In this document: one piece after another, positions 24,095 to 32,527 of the stretch
Numbering within the stretch: position 1 is the stretch's first letter
Layout: every line of letters starts with the position of its first letter
From: Bacteroidales bacterium
GTDB lineage: Bacteria > Bacteroidota > Bacteroidia > Bacteroidales > F082
Assembly (NCBI GenBank): GCA_017461665.1
Contig: JAFTXI010000026.1
Coordinates: 1 to 43,654, forward strand
DNA: 43,654 nucleotides
Reading direction: 5' to 3'
Program-made: the position numbers and the translations under genes
The notes under the pieces: generated by a model
What the model was told of the DNA's origin: nothing
Seen by the model: the letters and a program-made list of their open reading frames with translations, nothing else
Databases searched by the model: none

Positions 24095-25261
24095 TTAATA
24101 TTCAAAGGTACCGAACTCACTCTTGATGGTAAGTTGTTTCTTTTCTGATGCTTCGACATGACCCACGATTTGTGCCTCTATGTTAAATTCCTTGGCTATC
24201 TGAATCATCTCTTCGGCTGCTTTCTCGTTGGTGTAAATCTCGAGACGATGTCCCATGTTAAACACCTTATACATTTCTTTCCAGTCTGTTCCCGAAGATT
24301 CTTGAATCATTCTGAAGAGTGGAGGAAGAGCAAACATATTGTCCTTAACGATATGTAAGTCTTTAGTGAAGTGAAGCACTTTTGTCTGAGCGCCGCCGCT
24401 GCAATGTATTATTCCGTTTATCTGTTTTCTAAATTCGTTCAAGATAGGAACCATCATCGGGAGGTATGTTCGGGTAGGGGAGAGTATCATCTTGCCCACA
24501 TCGACGCTTTCAATTTCAGTTGGTTCTGTCAATGTATGAGGTCCCGAATAGATTAGGTCTTCTGGTATAGAATGGTCGTAACTCTCTTCGTATTTCTCTG
24601 CGAGATAATGATTCAAGACGTCGTGACGTGCAGATGTTAGACCGTTGCTTCCCATGCCGCCATTGTAATTGTCTTCGTAAGTGGCTTTACCTGATGAAGA
24701 GAATCCTACTATGACATCGCTGGCTTTGATGTTGTTTTCAATGACTTCGTCTCTTCTCATGCGAGCTGTCACTGTGCTATCGACTATGACTGTTCTCACT
24801 AAGTCGCCGACGTCGGCTGTCTCGCCTCCTGTGAGATAAATGCCTACGCCTAATGAACGCAGCTTTGCCAAGAACTCTTCTGTGCCATTGATGATGGCTG
24901 AGATGACTTCACCTGGGATGAGGTTCTTGTTACGTCCTATCGTCGAGGAGAGTAACATCTTATCGATAGCTCCGACGCATAATAAGTCGTCGGTGTTCAT
25001 GACGACGGCGTCTTGAGCTATGCCAGCCCATACCGATAAATCGCCGGTCTCTTTCCAATAAAGATAAGCTAATGACGATTTGGTGCCTGCTCCGTCGGCA
25101 TGCATGATGTTACAATATTCGTTGTCGCTACCTAATACGTCAGGGATTATCTTGCAAAACGCATTAGGATACAAACCTTTGTCTAAATTCTTTATTGCAT
25201 TGTGAATGTCCTCTTTCTCTGCAGAGACACCACGTAACTGATAACGTTTTTCTACTGACAT
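24095..25261 (-). CDS. purM: Phosphoribosylformylglycinamidine cyclo-ligase (AIR synthetase)
   Basis: A 388-residue PurM that makes AIR from FGAM with ATP in purine synthesis. The conserved AIRS segments are present: HADGAGTKSSLAYLYW (N-terminal ATP/substrate region), GIAQDAVVMNTDDLLCVGA, TGGETADVGDLV, GFSSSGKATYEDNYNGGMGSNGLTSAR, and IIHCSGGAQTK with GHRLEIY near the C-terminus. It is longer than the enterobacterial enzyme, as I recall for the Bacteroidota form. It starts 8 bp after the stop of the PorE-like gene, an arrangement that points to one transcript. Confidence 0.92.
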   Translation of the reverse strand: MSVEKRYQLRGVSAEKEDIHNAIKNLDKGLYPNAFCKIIPDVLGSDNEYCNIMHADGAGTKSSLAYLYWKETGDLSVWAGIAQDAVVMNTDDLLCVGAIDKMLLSSTIGRNKNLIPGEVISAIINGTEEFLAKLRSLGVGIYLTGGETADVGDLVRTVIVDSTVTARMRRDEVIENNIKASDVIVGFSSSGKATYEDNYNGGMGSNGLTSARHDVLNHYLAEKYEESYDHSIPEDLIYSGPHTLTEPTEIESVDVGKMILSPTRTYLPMMVPILNEFRKQINGIIHCSGGAQTKVLHFTKDLHIVKDNMFALPPLFRMIQESSGTDWKEMYKVFNMGHRLEIYTNEKAAEEMIQIAKEFNIEAQIVGHVEASEKKQLTIKSEFGTFEY

Positions 25262-25269
25262 TACTTTCT

Positions 25270-27726
25270 TTATTTAAAGATGAGCTTCATAGTGTCTGTA
25301 TCGAAGGTAAACTCTCCAAATTGTTTGAGTGTCTTCTCTCCGATGAGCCAGTCTGTTCTCAAATTGTTATATACTCTTACTTTTACATTCTTTACTGAGC
25401 GGTTGGCGATCCACATCTCTTTGAGATAGAACTCTGCTCTGTCGGCGACGGCTCCCGTAGTGATTATCCTGTCGATGTTGTCGCCGATGAAATCTTCTTT
25501 GCCGATGAGACCGTCGTTCAGCATCTGCATGACTTTTCTCTGCGAGACGCCAAACTCGAAACTTTGGTCGTATGTGACATTCTCCGTATAAGCATTGATG
25601 ATAGCCTTGAACGATAAGTATCCTTGTTTGTCGGTTACGAAATCTACAGCATTGTCTTGATGTCTCATATCGACGGTTGCCATCTGGTCGTCGCTGATAA
25701 ATTCTCTTGGGACATAATCCTTGCTGATGACTCTGAACTCAGACCTACGATTCAACTGGTGAGCATATTCCTTGGTCTCTTCATTTGGTAATTTATTGAT
25801 ATAATCTTCGGTGAGTGTCGTTCCCGACTTGAAGGTAAATCCGTTGAAAGTATAATCTTTCTGTAATGTTCTTGGCACGCGTTCGCCGTAGCCTTTAGCT
25901 GTAAGTCTTAATGGGTCGATACCTCTGATGACGAGATAGTCGCAAACTGACTGAGCACGTTTCTGAGAAAGGATATCGTTCTTTTCGTGAGTGTCGCGGC
26001 TGTCGGTGTGAGAACCTAACTCAATGGTGATGTTAGGATTTACTTGTAACATTTCGATGAGTCCTCTTAAAGAGTCTTCAAACTGAGGACGTAATTCCCA
26101 TTTCGACAATTCATACAAGATGTCAGGAAGTACGACAGGCAAATCAGGGATGACGCTTATCTCATAATCTTCGGCGAAGTCCCTGCTGAACTCGAGACCG
26201 ACTGTGCTGATAGTGTCGGTGAATGAGAAATAATTTGTCTTGTCGATAGTCAAGATGTATGTGTTGCCAAGTTTTATCTGAGAGTTGGTAAACAAGAAAG
26301 CACCTTTTTCACTGCTGTTTGTCGTGAAGTTGGATCCGTCAGAACCACTGATTTTCACAGTAGCGCCTTCTACAAATTGTAAACTACTTGCATTTTTTAT
26401 CGTTCCGCTGATGGTGAATAAGATTGGAGGTTCGATGAAATAATATATGTCGTCGTCTAAGCCTTGGCGAGTGTCTCTGTTGCTGATGAAAAATCCTCTC
26501 TCTTCGGTAGGATGGAAACTGATGCCGTAGTCGTTGCCGATAGAGTTTATCGGTGATTTGAGGTTGATAGGTTCTGTCCATTCTCCTAATGAATCTAAGG
26601 TAGATACGAAAATGTCCAAGCCTCCCATTCCGCCGTGACCGTCTGAGGCGAAGTAGAGAGTGCTGTCGTTTCTGAGATAAGGATACATCTCGTCGCCTTC
26701 AGTGTTTATTGTGATTCCCAAGTTTCTTGGTCTTCCAAATTCTTCCGAACTGTTCTCTCTCTCGGAAATCCATAGGTCTTTGCCGCCGACACCGTTTCTT
26801 CTCTCAGATGCGAAGATAAGGATAAGTTCGTCGCTTGATAGGGTGGGGTGACCTACGACGTCCAAACTGTCGATAGTTTTAATCTCCACCGTTATTGGCT
26901 CGCTCCATGAACCACCAGTGCGTGACGATTTCATTATCTGGCAACCCGATTCTCTTTTTTTATGGTTGGGGCAGCGTGTGAAATATACAGTCGAGAAGTT
27001 CTTGTTCATGAAAGGCGTTCCTTCGCTGCCTGTTGAGTTAATACCTTCTTCGTCGGCTAATGTAGGTTCTTCCCATTCGCCTTGTTTGTTCTGACGCACA
27101 ATGTAAAAGTCGGGGAAGTTTTGTCCTGTGATAGCGTCTTTTTCTTTGCTGACGCCGCCTTCTCTTGAAGAAGAGATAAGCACTTCATTGTAGTTGTTTG
27201 AAATCCAGGTAACGCCGAAGTCGGCTGCTTTAGAGTTGATTTTCTTCAGACGTGTCACTTCATATTTAGAAGGATATTCAATCCATTCTTGAATATATTG
27301 CAAGTCTTCCAAAGCGTCGAATCCTCTTGGATCGTCGGGCACCAGTTCGTTATAGATGGCGTAATATTCTGCTGCGAGTTCATACTTTTGGTTTCTTTTC
27401 AATACGTTGGCGTAGTTGAGATACACTACAGGGTTCTCTTTTGGATATTCGGTACGCATCAGTCTCTTGTATTGCGACTCAGCCAATTTACTTGCTTCTG
27501 TGAGTCGATAACACTCTGCGAGTTGGTGAGTGATATAGACGCGCTCTTCCTCGTATTTTTTCTTTCCAGTTTTCTTGTATGCTTTTTTATAACGCTCGAT
27601 AGCGATGTTGTACTGTTTGCGCTCGAAGGCAATATCAGCCGACTTACTTGGATTGCGACGTTGAGCATCGGCTTGTCCTACACCTAAAATAGTGATTATG
27701 AATATTAGAAATATTTTCTTTAACAT
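25270..27726 (-). CDS. PorE-like envelope protein: TPR, PD40 propeller, CRD and OmpA domains, plus a C-terminal degenerate retropepsin-like domain
   Basis: An 818-residue exported protein. The signal peptide (1-21, ending ADAQ) is followed by TPR helices at about 25-145, then PD40/WD40-like beta-propeller repeats at about 165-430 (ISSSREGG, FASERRNGVGGKDLWIS, YFASDGHGGMGGLDIFVS, FFISNRD). A carboxypeptidase-regulatory-like fold spans about 436-525 (FTISGTIKN, VEGATVKISG). The OmpA peptidoglycan-binding domain (about 530-668) has ELGSHTDSRDTHEKN, with D575 and R590 in the diaminopimelate-binding positions, and NRRSEF. To this point it matches PorE of the type IX secretion system in architecture. 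Residues about 700-818 are an extra domain that reads like a retropepsin-like protease fold without its catalytic triad. It is first in a group with purM and prfA. I see no clear -7 box in 27727-27800. Confidence 0.85.
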   Translation of the reverse strand: MLKKIFLIFIITILGVGQADAQRRNPSKSADIAFERKQYNIAIERYKKAYKKTGKKKYEEERVYITHQLAECYRLTEASKLAESQYKRLMRTEYPKENPVVYLNYANVLKRNQKYELAAEYYAIYNELVPDDPRGFDALEDLQYIQEWIEYPSKYEVTRLKKINSKAADFGVTWISNNYNEVLISSSREGGVSKEKDAITGQNFPDFYIVRQNKQGEWEEPTLADEEGINSTGSEGTPFMNKNFSTVYFTRCPNHKKRESGCQIMKSSRTGGSWSEPITVEIKTIDSLDVVGHPTLSSDELILIFASERRNGVGGKDLWISERENSSEEFGRPRNLGITINTEGDEMYPYLRNDSTLYFASDGHGGMGGLDIFVSTLDSLGEWTEPINLKSPINSIGNDYGISFHPTEERGFFISNRDTRQGLDDDIYYFIEPPILFTISGTIKNASSLQFVEGATVKISGSDGSNFTTNSSEKGAFLFTNSQIKLGNTYILTIDKTNYFSFTDTISTVGLEFSRDFAEDYEISVIPDLPVVLPDILYELSKWELRPQFEDSLRGLIEMLQVNPNITIELGSHTDSRDTHEKNDILSQKRAQSVCDYLVIRGIDPLRLTAKGYGERVPRTLQKDYTFNGFTFKSGTTLTEDYINKLPNEETKEYAHQLNRRSEFRVISKDYVPREFISDDQMATVDMRHQDNAVDFVTDKQGYLSFKAIINAYTENVTYDQSFEFGVSQRKVMQMLNDGLIGKEDFIGDNIDRIITTGAVADRAEFYLKEMWIANRSVKNVKVRVYNNLRTDWLIGEKTLKQFGEFTFDTDTMKLIFK

Positions 27727-27995
27727 ATAAAAACCTTTTATGAGGGTAACGTAATTAATTCTACAAAAGTATAAAAAAAAATGATAATCTCAAACGATGA
27801 GGAACTAATGACGAAAGAATTTTTTTAGATAGCTTAAAGCTATAAATATGAAAATTTAATAGTCAAAAATCATTAACAAGAATGAATGCTTTTATTGTGT
27901 TTTTATTTTTGACATCTTTTATCAGTATTTAGTCATTATGTTTATATGGTAAAAAATAATGTTTATATTTGTGGAAATTTAAAAGTTGTATCGTT
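27727..27995. other. Divergent spacer, mostly featureless
   Basis: AT-rich spacer between the divergent PorE-like and BNR-propeller genes. Apart from the -7 element at 27964 I see no gene, repeat array or terminator. Confidence 0.5.
27964..27971 (+). promoter_or_regulatory. -7 element for the BNR-propeller T9SS cargo gene
   Basis: TATATTTG matches TAnnTTTG, 24 nt before the ATG at 27996. Confidence 0.55.
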
Positions 27996-29582
27996 ATGAA
28001 AAGAAATCTTTACTCAAAAGTTATCAGAATTATTGCGATGTCGATCGCTTTGTGTTGTGTCATTCCATCTTTCGCTCAGCACAATCCATGGAAATTGCTT
28101 TATAAACTTCCGGCAACAAATGCTTTTTTTATTACGGATAACGGCAATATGCTGATGGCTGATTTCCTCTATAATTTGACTGGAGGTATTTACGTCTCGA
28201 CGACTGGAGGCGCAACATGGGAGAAATGTGCCGTAGAAGATAAGAATTACAACGTTTTTCTCGAAAACAATGGTTATATTTTTGCTGCTGGATTGGGTGG
28301 CTCTATAGCTCGTTCCGCCGACAACGGTATTACTTGGGAACTTCTTAGTTATGGTTCGGCTGTGGAAGATATACTCGGTGAGAACTTACCGTATACATGT
28401 TGTTATTCCATGACAATGCACAACGGCAAACTCTTCGCCGGTGATTTCGGTGGTGGCGGTATTGTCTATTCCGAAGATGACGGTGAAACATGGATCGCTA
28501 CAGATATAACTCCACTTTCTTACGAAGTAGATGGAAAATTGTGTGTTGAAAATATTTATAATATGGTGTCATATAACGGCGATCTCTACGCTTTTGGCGT
28601 CTATATGATTTTTAAGTATCTCTCTGAGGAAAACTCATGGGAGTTAATACGCGAAGACAGTAACTTTATGGCAGTCTCAACTTTCTATCAAGGAATGTTG
28701 TGTACAGCTCGTTCTGTGATGCACGATGGCGAAGATATCCCATTTATTGAGACTCTCGATGAGAACGGCGTATGGGGTGAACTCCCTCGTCCGGAAACTG
28801 TCGATAATAATATCAGAGCTTTGTATGCCGATGGTAAAGACTTGGTGGTTGGAATGGCAATTTCTGGATTGTATTATACAGATGATGCTGGTGCTACATG
28901 GTACAAACTTGACGATGGTATTCCATACGCTTCAGGTACTTACTTCACACCAATGTGCTTCCAAAGCGATGAGAATTTTATCTATTTGGCTGCATACGAA
29001 CCTGATTTCGCGACAACAGAAAATAGTGGACTCTATCGTCTTGCTAAGACAGACCTCCCAACATACGATGACCCGGGTGATGATTATCTTCCTGAAGATC
29101 CAGTCGTAGCAGCAGAAGCTATCAGTTCTTCAGAAATAAAGTTGTCGTGGGAAACTGTTGAAACAGCTACATCATATAATGTATATTTTGAAGGTAGTGT
29201 GATTGCTTCTACAGAAGAAACATTTTATGTGGTTCAAGATCTAATCTTTAGCACTGATTATTGTTTTGAAGTCTCTGCGGTAAATGAGTATGGAGAATCA
29301 GACAAGACAGAAGCTTGTGCAAAAACATTATACGAAGGTGGTGATGAAGTTGAGAACTTGTTCAATATCTATCCTAATCCAGTTGAAAATTATCTTTTTG
29401 TTGAGACTGATGTTTGCATAGAAGAAATAAGTATCTACACATTGACAGGAGTGTTGGTAACACAACAACCTACTGACAATGGACAACAGATGATAGATGT
29501 TTCAGAATTAATCAGTGGAACATATCTTATTAAAATCAGAACCAATACGGGTGAAACTTTAAAACGTTTTGTAAAGAAATAA
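27996..29582 (+). CDS. Secreted BNR/Asp-box beta-propeller protein with Fn3 and T9SS type-A sorting domain
   Basis: A 528-residue protein. The ATG at 27996 is chosen because it starts a proper signal peptide (KRNLYSKVIRIIAMSIALCC, cleaved after SFAQ) and follows the -7 box. Residues about 30-355 form a beta-propeller with Asp-box repeats of the S-x-D-x-G-x-T-W type: STTGGATWEK, SADNGITWEL, SEDDGETWIA, TDDAGATWYK. A fibronectin type III domain follows (about 370-450; AISSSEIKLSWETVETATSY). The C-terminus is a T9SS type-A signal (NIYPNPVENYL, IYTLTGVLV, LISGTYLIKI). It is likely surface-attached; the ligand or enzymatic activity, if any, is unknown. Confidence 0.85.
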   Translation: MKRNLYSKVIRIIAMSIALCCVIPSFAQHNPWKLLYKLPATNAFFITDNGNMLMADFLYNLTGGIYVSTTGGATWEKCAVEDKNYNVFLENNGYIFAAGLGGSIARSADNGITWELLSYGSAVEDILGENLPYTCCYSMTMHNGKLFAGDFGGGGIVYSEDDGETWIATDITPLSYEVDGKLCVENIYNMVSYNGDLYAFGVYMIFKYLSEENSWELIREDSNFMAVSTFYQGMLCTARSVMHDGEDIPFIETLDENGVWGELPRPETVDNNIRALYADGKDLVVGMAISGLYYTDDAGATWYKLDDGIPYASGTYFTPMCFQSDENFIYLAAYEPDFATTENSGLYRLAKTDLPTYDDPGDDYLPEDPVVAAEAISSSEIKLSWETVETATSYNVYFEGSVIASTEETFYVVQDLIFSTDYCFEVSAVNEYGESDKTEACAKTLYEGGDEVENLFNIYPNPVENYLFVETDVCIEEISIYTLTGVLVTQQPTDNGQQMIDVSELISGTYLIKIRTNTGETLKRFVKK

Positions 29583-29601
29583 TCAGATAGGAGATAATGA
29601 G

Positions 29602-29638
29602 AAAGTACGCTTCAATGAAAAGGAAGCGTACTTTTTTT
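29602..29638 (+). terminator. Terminator after the BNR-propeller gene
   Basis: AAAGTACGCTTC (29602-29613) and GAAGCGTACTTT (29623-29634) form a perfect 12-bp stem with a 9-nt loop and a T7 run. It lies against the stop of the convergent gene at 29637. Confidence 0.9.
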
Positions 29639-30473
29639 ATAGGATTATCTCCGGATGCTGCGACAAATATAAGTCTCTAAGAGGAATACTTAAAATAAAA
29701 CAAACGTCAGCTAACCTTAGGTTACATTTTTTGTTATCTCCGTTTTTGTCTTTAACATCATATTCGGGAGAATTATAAACAAAATTCTTGATTTTGTCGA
29801 ATTCTTCGTTATCACAAAATGATATACAAGCCATAAGCGCAGATGACTCTACGTCTAATGCAGTTCTTGGTTTATTATTATCAATTGCTGAAAATAGAAT
29901 ATCTTTGTTTCTCTGAATGAGTTCCATTCCATCAATCTCTTGTAAGATGAACTTGCCAAATTCGCTAAGACTTAGAGGACTGTTCTTTAATAAAAAGAAT
30001 GCCAATGCGTCTTCGTATTTTAGACTCAAGAATTCTTTTATGGAAAAAACTTCTTTTTTGAGAGAAGCGACATCAACTTTGAGTGTTGCGACATCAACTT
30101 TGAGTGTTGCGACATCAACCTTGAGTATTGCGACATCCTTCTTGAGAGAAGCGACATCAACTTTAAGGTTACTAATATCTTCCTTTACAACCTTGAAATT
30201 TTCTCTTGTCTCACGTTTGAAATCATTGAAATCATTTCTTAGATTATCAATGCTTTGTTGGATGTCTCGCTTAAATTCGTAGAGCTGTTTCTTTAAAAGT
30301 TCGATGCTATCATCATGAGAGTCACACTTGGCGTGAGCTGTGCGTTCATCAATTTGATTGATACGCTGTGTTGTTTTGCCGAAATTAAACGCTTGATTTA
30401 CAATGAACCAAACTCCTCCTAAAATTGTTGCGATGCTAGCAATAATAATGCTTAATAGTTCAATGGTGTTCAT
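29637..30473 (-). CDS. Membrane-anchored coiled-coil protein with heptad tandem repeats
   Basis: A 278-residue protein. An N-terminal membrane helix (about 5-27) is followed by a charged coiled coil at about 53-150. Residues 102-143 are near-identical 7-residue repeats of the form LKVDVAT. A C-terminal helical domain (about 150-278; ALAFFLLKNSPLSLSEFGKFIL, SALMACISFCDNEEFDKIKNFVY) has no family I recognise. Topology suggests a short N-terminal anchor with the rest cytoplasmic. The repeats would extend or shorten a rod. It has its own TATATTTG promoter and converges on the gene ending at 29582. Confidence 0.7.
   Translation of the reverse strand: MNTIELLSIIIASIATILGGVWFIVNQAFNFGKTTQRINQIDERTAHAKCDSHDDSIELLKKQLYEFKRDIQQSIDNLRNDFNDFKRETRENFKVVKEDISNLKVDVASLKKDVAILKVDVATLKVDVATLKVDVASLKKEVFSIKEFLSLKYEDALAFFLLKNSPLSLSEFGKFILQEIDGMELIQRNKDILFSAIDNNKPRTALDVESSALMACISFCDNEEFDKIKNFVYNSPEYDVKDKNGDNKKCNLRLADVCFILSIPLRDLYLSQHPEIIL
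30067..30171 (-). repeat. 21-bp tandem repeat encoding the heptads
   Basis: Five 21-bp units begin at 30067, 30088, 30109, 30130 and 30151, each opening with gcgacatc on the plus strand. Units 1 and 2 are identical, which suggests recent duplication. Confidence 0.85.
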
Positions 30474-30498
30474 AATATTTGCCTTTTAGTTATAGTCG

Positions 30499-30506
30499 CA
30501 AATATA
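30499..30506 (-). promoter_or_regulatory. -7 element for the coiled-coil gene
   Basis: The minus strand reads TATATTTG, 25 nt before the ATG at 30473. Confidence 0.5.
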
Positions 30507-30600
30507 GAAAACTTTTTCGATATTAAAGCATTGATATGTAAATTTTTATAGTTAAAAATTATTAAGATGATTTCTATGTTTTGTTAACAATCGAAAACGA

Positions 30601-30640
30601 TTAGTTCCTCATTCCTAATTCCTCATTTCTAATTGTCAAA
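30601..30640. repeat. 7-bp phased micro-repeat (ttcctaa/ttcctca) in the M23 gene tail
   Basis: Units ttcctca, ttcctaa, ttcctca, tttctaa, ttg encode the final TIRNEELGMRN of the M23 protein and its stop codon. Confidence 0.7.
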
Positions 30641-31854
30641 ACCTCTTCAAAAGCAGCTATGTTTTCTTCTTTGACCGGTTCTGCCGATGGCGATTCAAAT
30701 GTTAATGGATTGATGTAGGTGCCGTTTTTACATAGTCTGAAATCTAAGTGCGGACCTGTCGACATTCCAGTGCTTCCTACGTATCCAATCAAGTCGCCTT
30801 GTTTTACCTTACTGCCTTTTTGTATTCCTTTGGCAAAACCGTTAAGGTGCATATAAGTAGTTGTGTATGTGCTGTTATGTTTAACTTTCAAGTAGTTGCC
30901 ACCGCCTTTTTTATCCCAGCCTTTTTCAATCACAGTGCCGTCGGCTATTGTGACGACTGGTGTTCCTGTAGGCGCAGCATAATCGACACCATGATGTGGA
31001 CGTACGACTTTTGTTACAGGATGTTTTCTTGCGTGACTGAAAGTGGAGCTGATACGTCTGTAATTTAAAGGTGCTTTCAAAAATGCTTTACGAAGGTTGG
31101 CTCCGTTTTCATCGAAAAACTCGCCTTTACCGTTTTGTTCAAAATAATAGGCATAATGACCTTCGCCACTATTTTTTAAGTATGAAGCAAGTACGTTGCC
31201 AATGCCGATACAACTATTGTCTTCCTTTAGATATTTGTTTTCATAAACGACTTTGAAAGTGTCTCCAGGCTGAATGCCAAAGAAATCCACTGTCCAAGCG
31301 TAAATGTCAGATAATTTCAGAGTTAGGTAAGGGTCATAACCCTTAGATGTCATGGCTTCCCATAACGAACTTTCTATAACGCCTTCAGCATATTCTATTC
31401 TTGTCTCCACTTCCTTATGTCCTAACCAAGCAGTAAGAGAGTCGGTGAGACTGAATACGGCGTAGTCTGTTCTGTTTATTTCATAAACCCAAAATACTGG
31501 TGTTGGTATGCTGTCGCGCGATATTAAAAAGGTATGTCTTTGACCTGGTTTTATTTTTCTAATGTCAAATACTTTTCTGTGATTCTTCTCAATATGAGCG
31601 ATAACGTTATAGTTGATGTCTTTTTTCAACATTATATCGGAAAGAAACTGATTTCTCTTTATTGTGTCGATTTCAACGTCCATAGAATCGATGCAGATTC
31701 CATAGAGAAATTCCGGTTCTTTGGTTATCTTTTTTTCTTTTTTATTAGTTTTATCGTCAGAGTTTCCACATGAGAATATAGATAAACTCACAACTACCAG
31801 CATGGAGTAAAATGCAAATAATCTTAAACCATTAATGACCTTGCGGAATTTCAT
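30601..31854 (-). CDS. M23 family (LytM-like) peptidase, lipoprotein
   Basis: A 417-residue envelope protein. A lipoprotein signal ends at the lipobox SIFSC (C29). Residues about 50-260 are an N-terminal region of the type found before M23 domains. The LytM domain (about 264-385) has HHGVDYAAPTGTPV with H287 and D291 of the HxxxD motif, YMHLNGFAKG with H336, and STGPHLDF. The last motif reads H369-L-D371, where the classical motif is H-x-H. It probably cuts peptidoglycan cross-links, but the substituted zinc ligand leaves catalysis uncertain. The last 11 residues come from a 7-bp repeat and are unlikely to belong to the fold. Confidence 0.88.
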   Translation of the reverse strand: MKFRKVINGLRLFAFYSMLVVVSLSIFSCGNSDDKTNKKEKKITKEPEFLYGICIDSMDVEIDTIKRNQFLSDIMLKKDINYNVIAHIEKNHRKVFDIRKIKPGQRHTFLISRDSIPTPVFWVYEINRTDYAVFSLTDSLTAWLGHKEVETRIEYAEGVIESSLWEAMTSKGYDPYLTLKLSDIYAWTVDFFGIQPGDTFKVVYENKYLKEDNSCIGIGNVLASYLKNSGEGHYAYYFEQNGKGEFFDENGANLRKAFLKAPLNYRRISSTFSHARKHPVTKVVRPHHGVDYAAPTGTPVVTIADGTVIEKGWDKKGGGNYLKVKHNSTYTTTYMHLNGFAKGIQKGSKVKQGDLIGYVGSTGMSTGPHLDFRLCKNGTYINPLTFESPSAEPVKEENIAAFEEVLTIRNEELGMRN

Positions 31855-31880
31855 AACGATACAATTTTCTTTCTAATTCT

Positions 31881-31918
31881 AAAGAAAAGACAAGAGACAG
31901 AATATTCCATCTCTTGTC
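31881..31918 (-). terminator. Terminator after iorB
   Basis: On the minus strand GACAAGAGA (31918-31910) and TCTCTTGTC (31897-31889) form a 9-bp stem around 12 nt, followed by TTTTCTTT. It ends the iorA-iorB transcript before the M23 gene. Confidence 0.8.
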
Positions 31919-31930
31919 GTTAGTTTTATC

Positions 31931-32506
31931 TTATTGATTTGATGCTTGTTTATAACCAGCTTCAACGGCTTTGAGGTTAAGGTTTACAACTTCTTCACCT
32001 TTACCACCGAATTGTTTGCGGATACTATTTTCGATAGTTTCCATTTCGAATCCTAAGAAAGGTACTGCTGCACCGAAGATTACCATATTGGCAGCGCGGA
32101 CGTTACCACATTCTTTTGCCAAAGTGTCGGCATCGATGATGATGGCGTTGTGTTTCTTCAACTCAGCATATATTTCTTCGACTTCAGGATAATTGTCTAT
32201 ATTAATAAAAGGTGTGCTTGCTGTGATGATGACACCGTCTTTTGCGAGCATTGGGAGATAGCGGAGAGCTTCCATTGGTTCTACCGAGATGATTAGGTCG
32301 GCTTTACCTTCAGGGATAAGGTCTGATGCTATTTCGTTGTCGGAGAGACGAAGGTGTGACTGAACGTCACCGCCTCTTTGACTCATGCCGTGAACTTCAG
32401 CTTGTTTGAGATACATGTTTTTCTCGACAGCAGCGATACCAATACAAGAAGCGATACTAAGGATACCTTGACCGCCAACACCTGCTAAAATTATATCTTT
32501 TTTCAT
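31931..32506 (-). CDS. iorB: Indolepyruvate:ferredoxin oxidoreductase, beta subunit
   Basis: A 191-residue gamma-domain subunit of 2-oxoacid:ferredoxin oxidoreductases. It shows the GVGGQGILS nucleotide-like loop at the N-terminus, AEVHGMSQRGGDVQSHLR, and ANMVIFGA. With IorA it oxidises aryl pyruvates (indolepyruvate, phenylpyruvate) to aryl-acetyl-CoA and reduces ferredoxin, in anaerobic aromatic amino-acid breakdown. It starts 21 bp after iorA. A terminator follows. Confidence 0.93.
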   Translation of the reverse strand: MKKDIILAGVGGQGILSIASCIGIAAVEKNMYLKQAEVHGMSQRGGDVQSHLRLSDNEIASDLIPEGKADLIISVEPMEALRYLPMLAKDGVIITASTPFINIDNYPEVEEIYAELKKHNAIIIDADTLAKECGNVRAANMVIFGAAVPFLGFEMETIENSIRKQFGGKGEEVVNLNLKAVEAGYKQASNQ

Positions 32507-32527
32507 GACTATCTTTTTTTATGTTAA

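Noticed and set aside
30067-30171. 21-bp repeats considered as a CRISPR or iteron array
   Set aside because: The repeats are contiguous, without spacers, and encode in-frame heptads within a gene.
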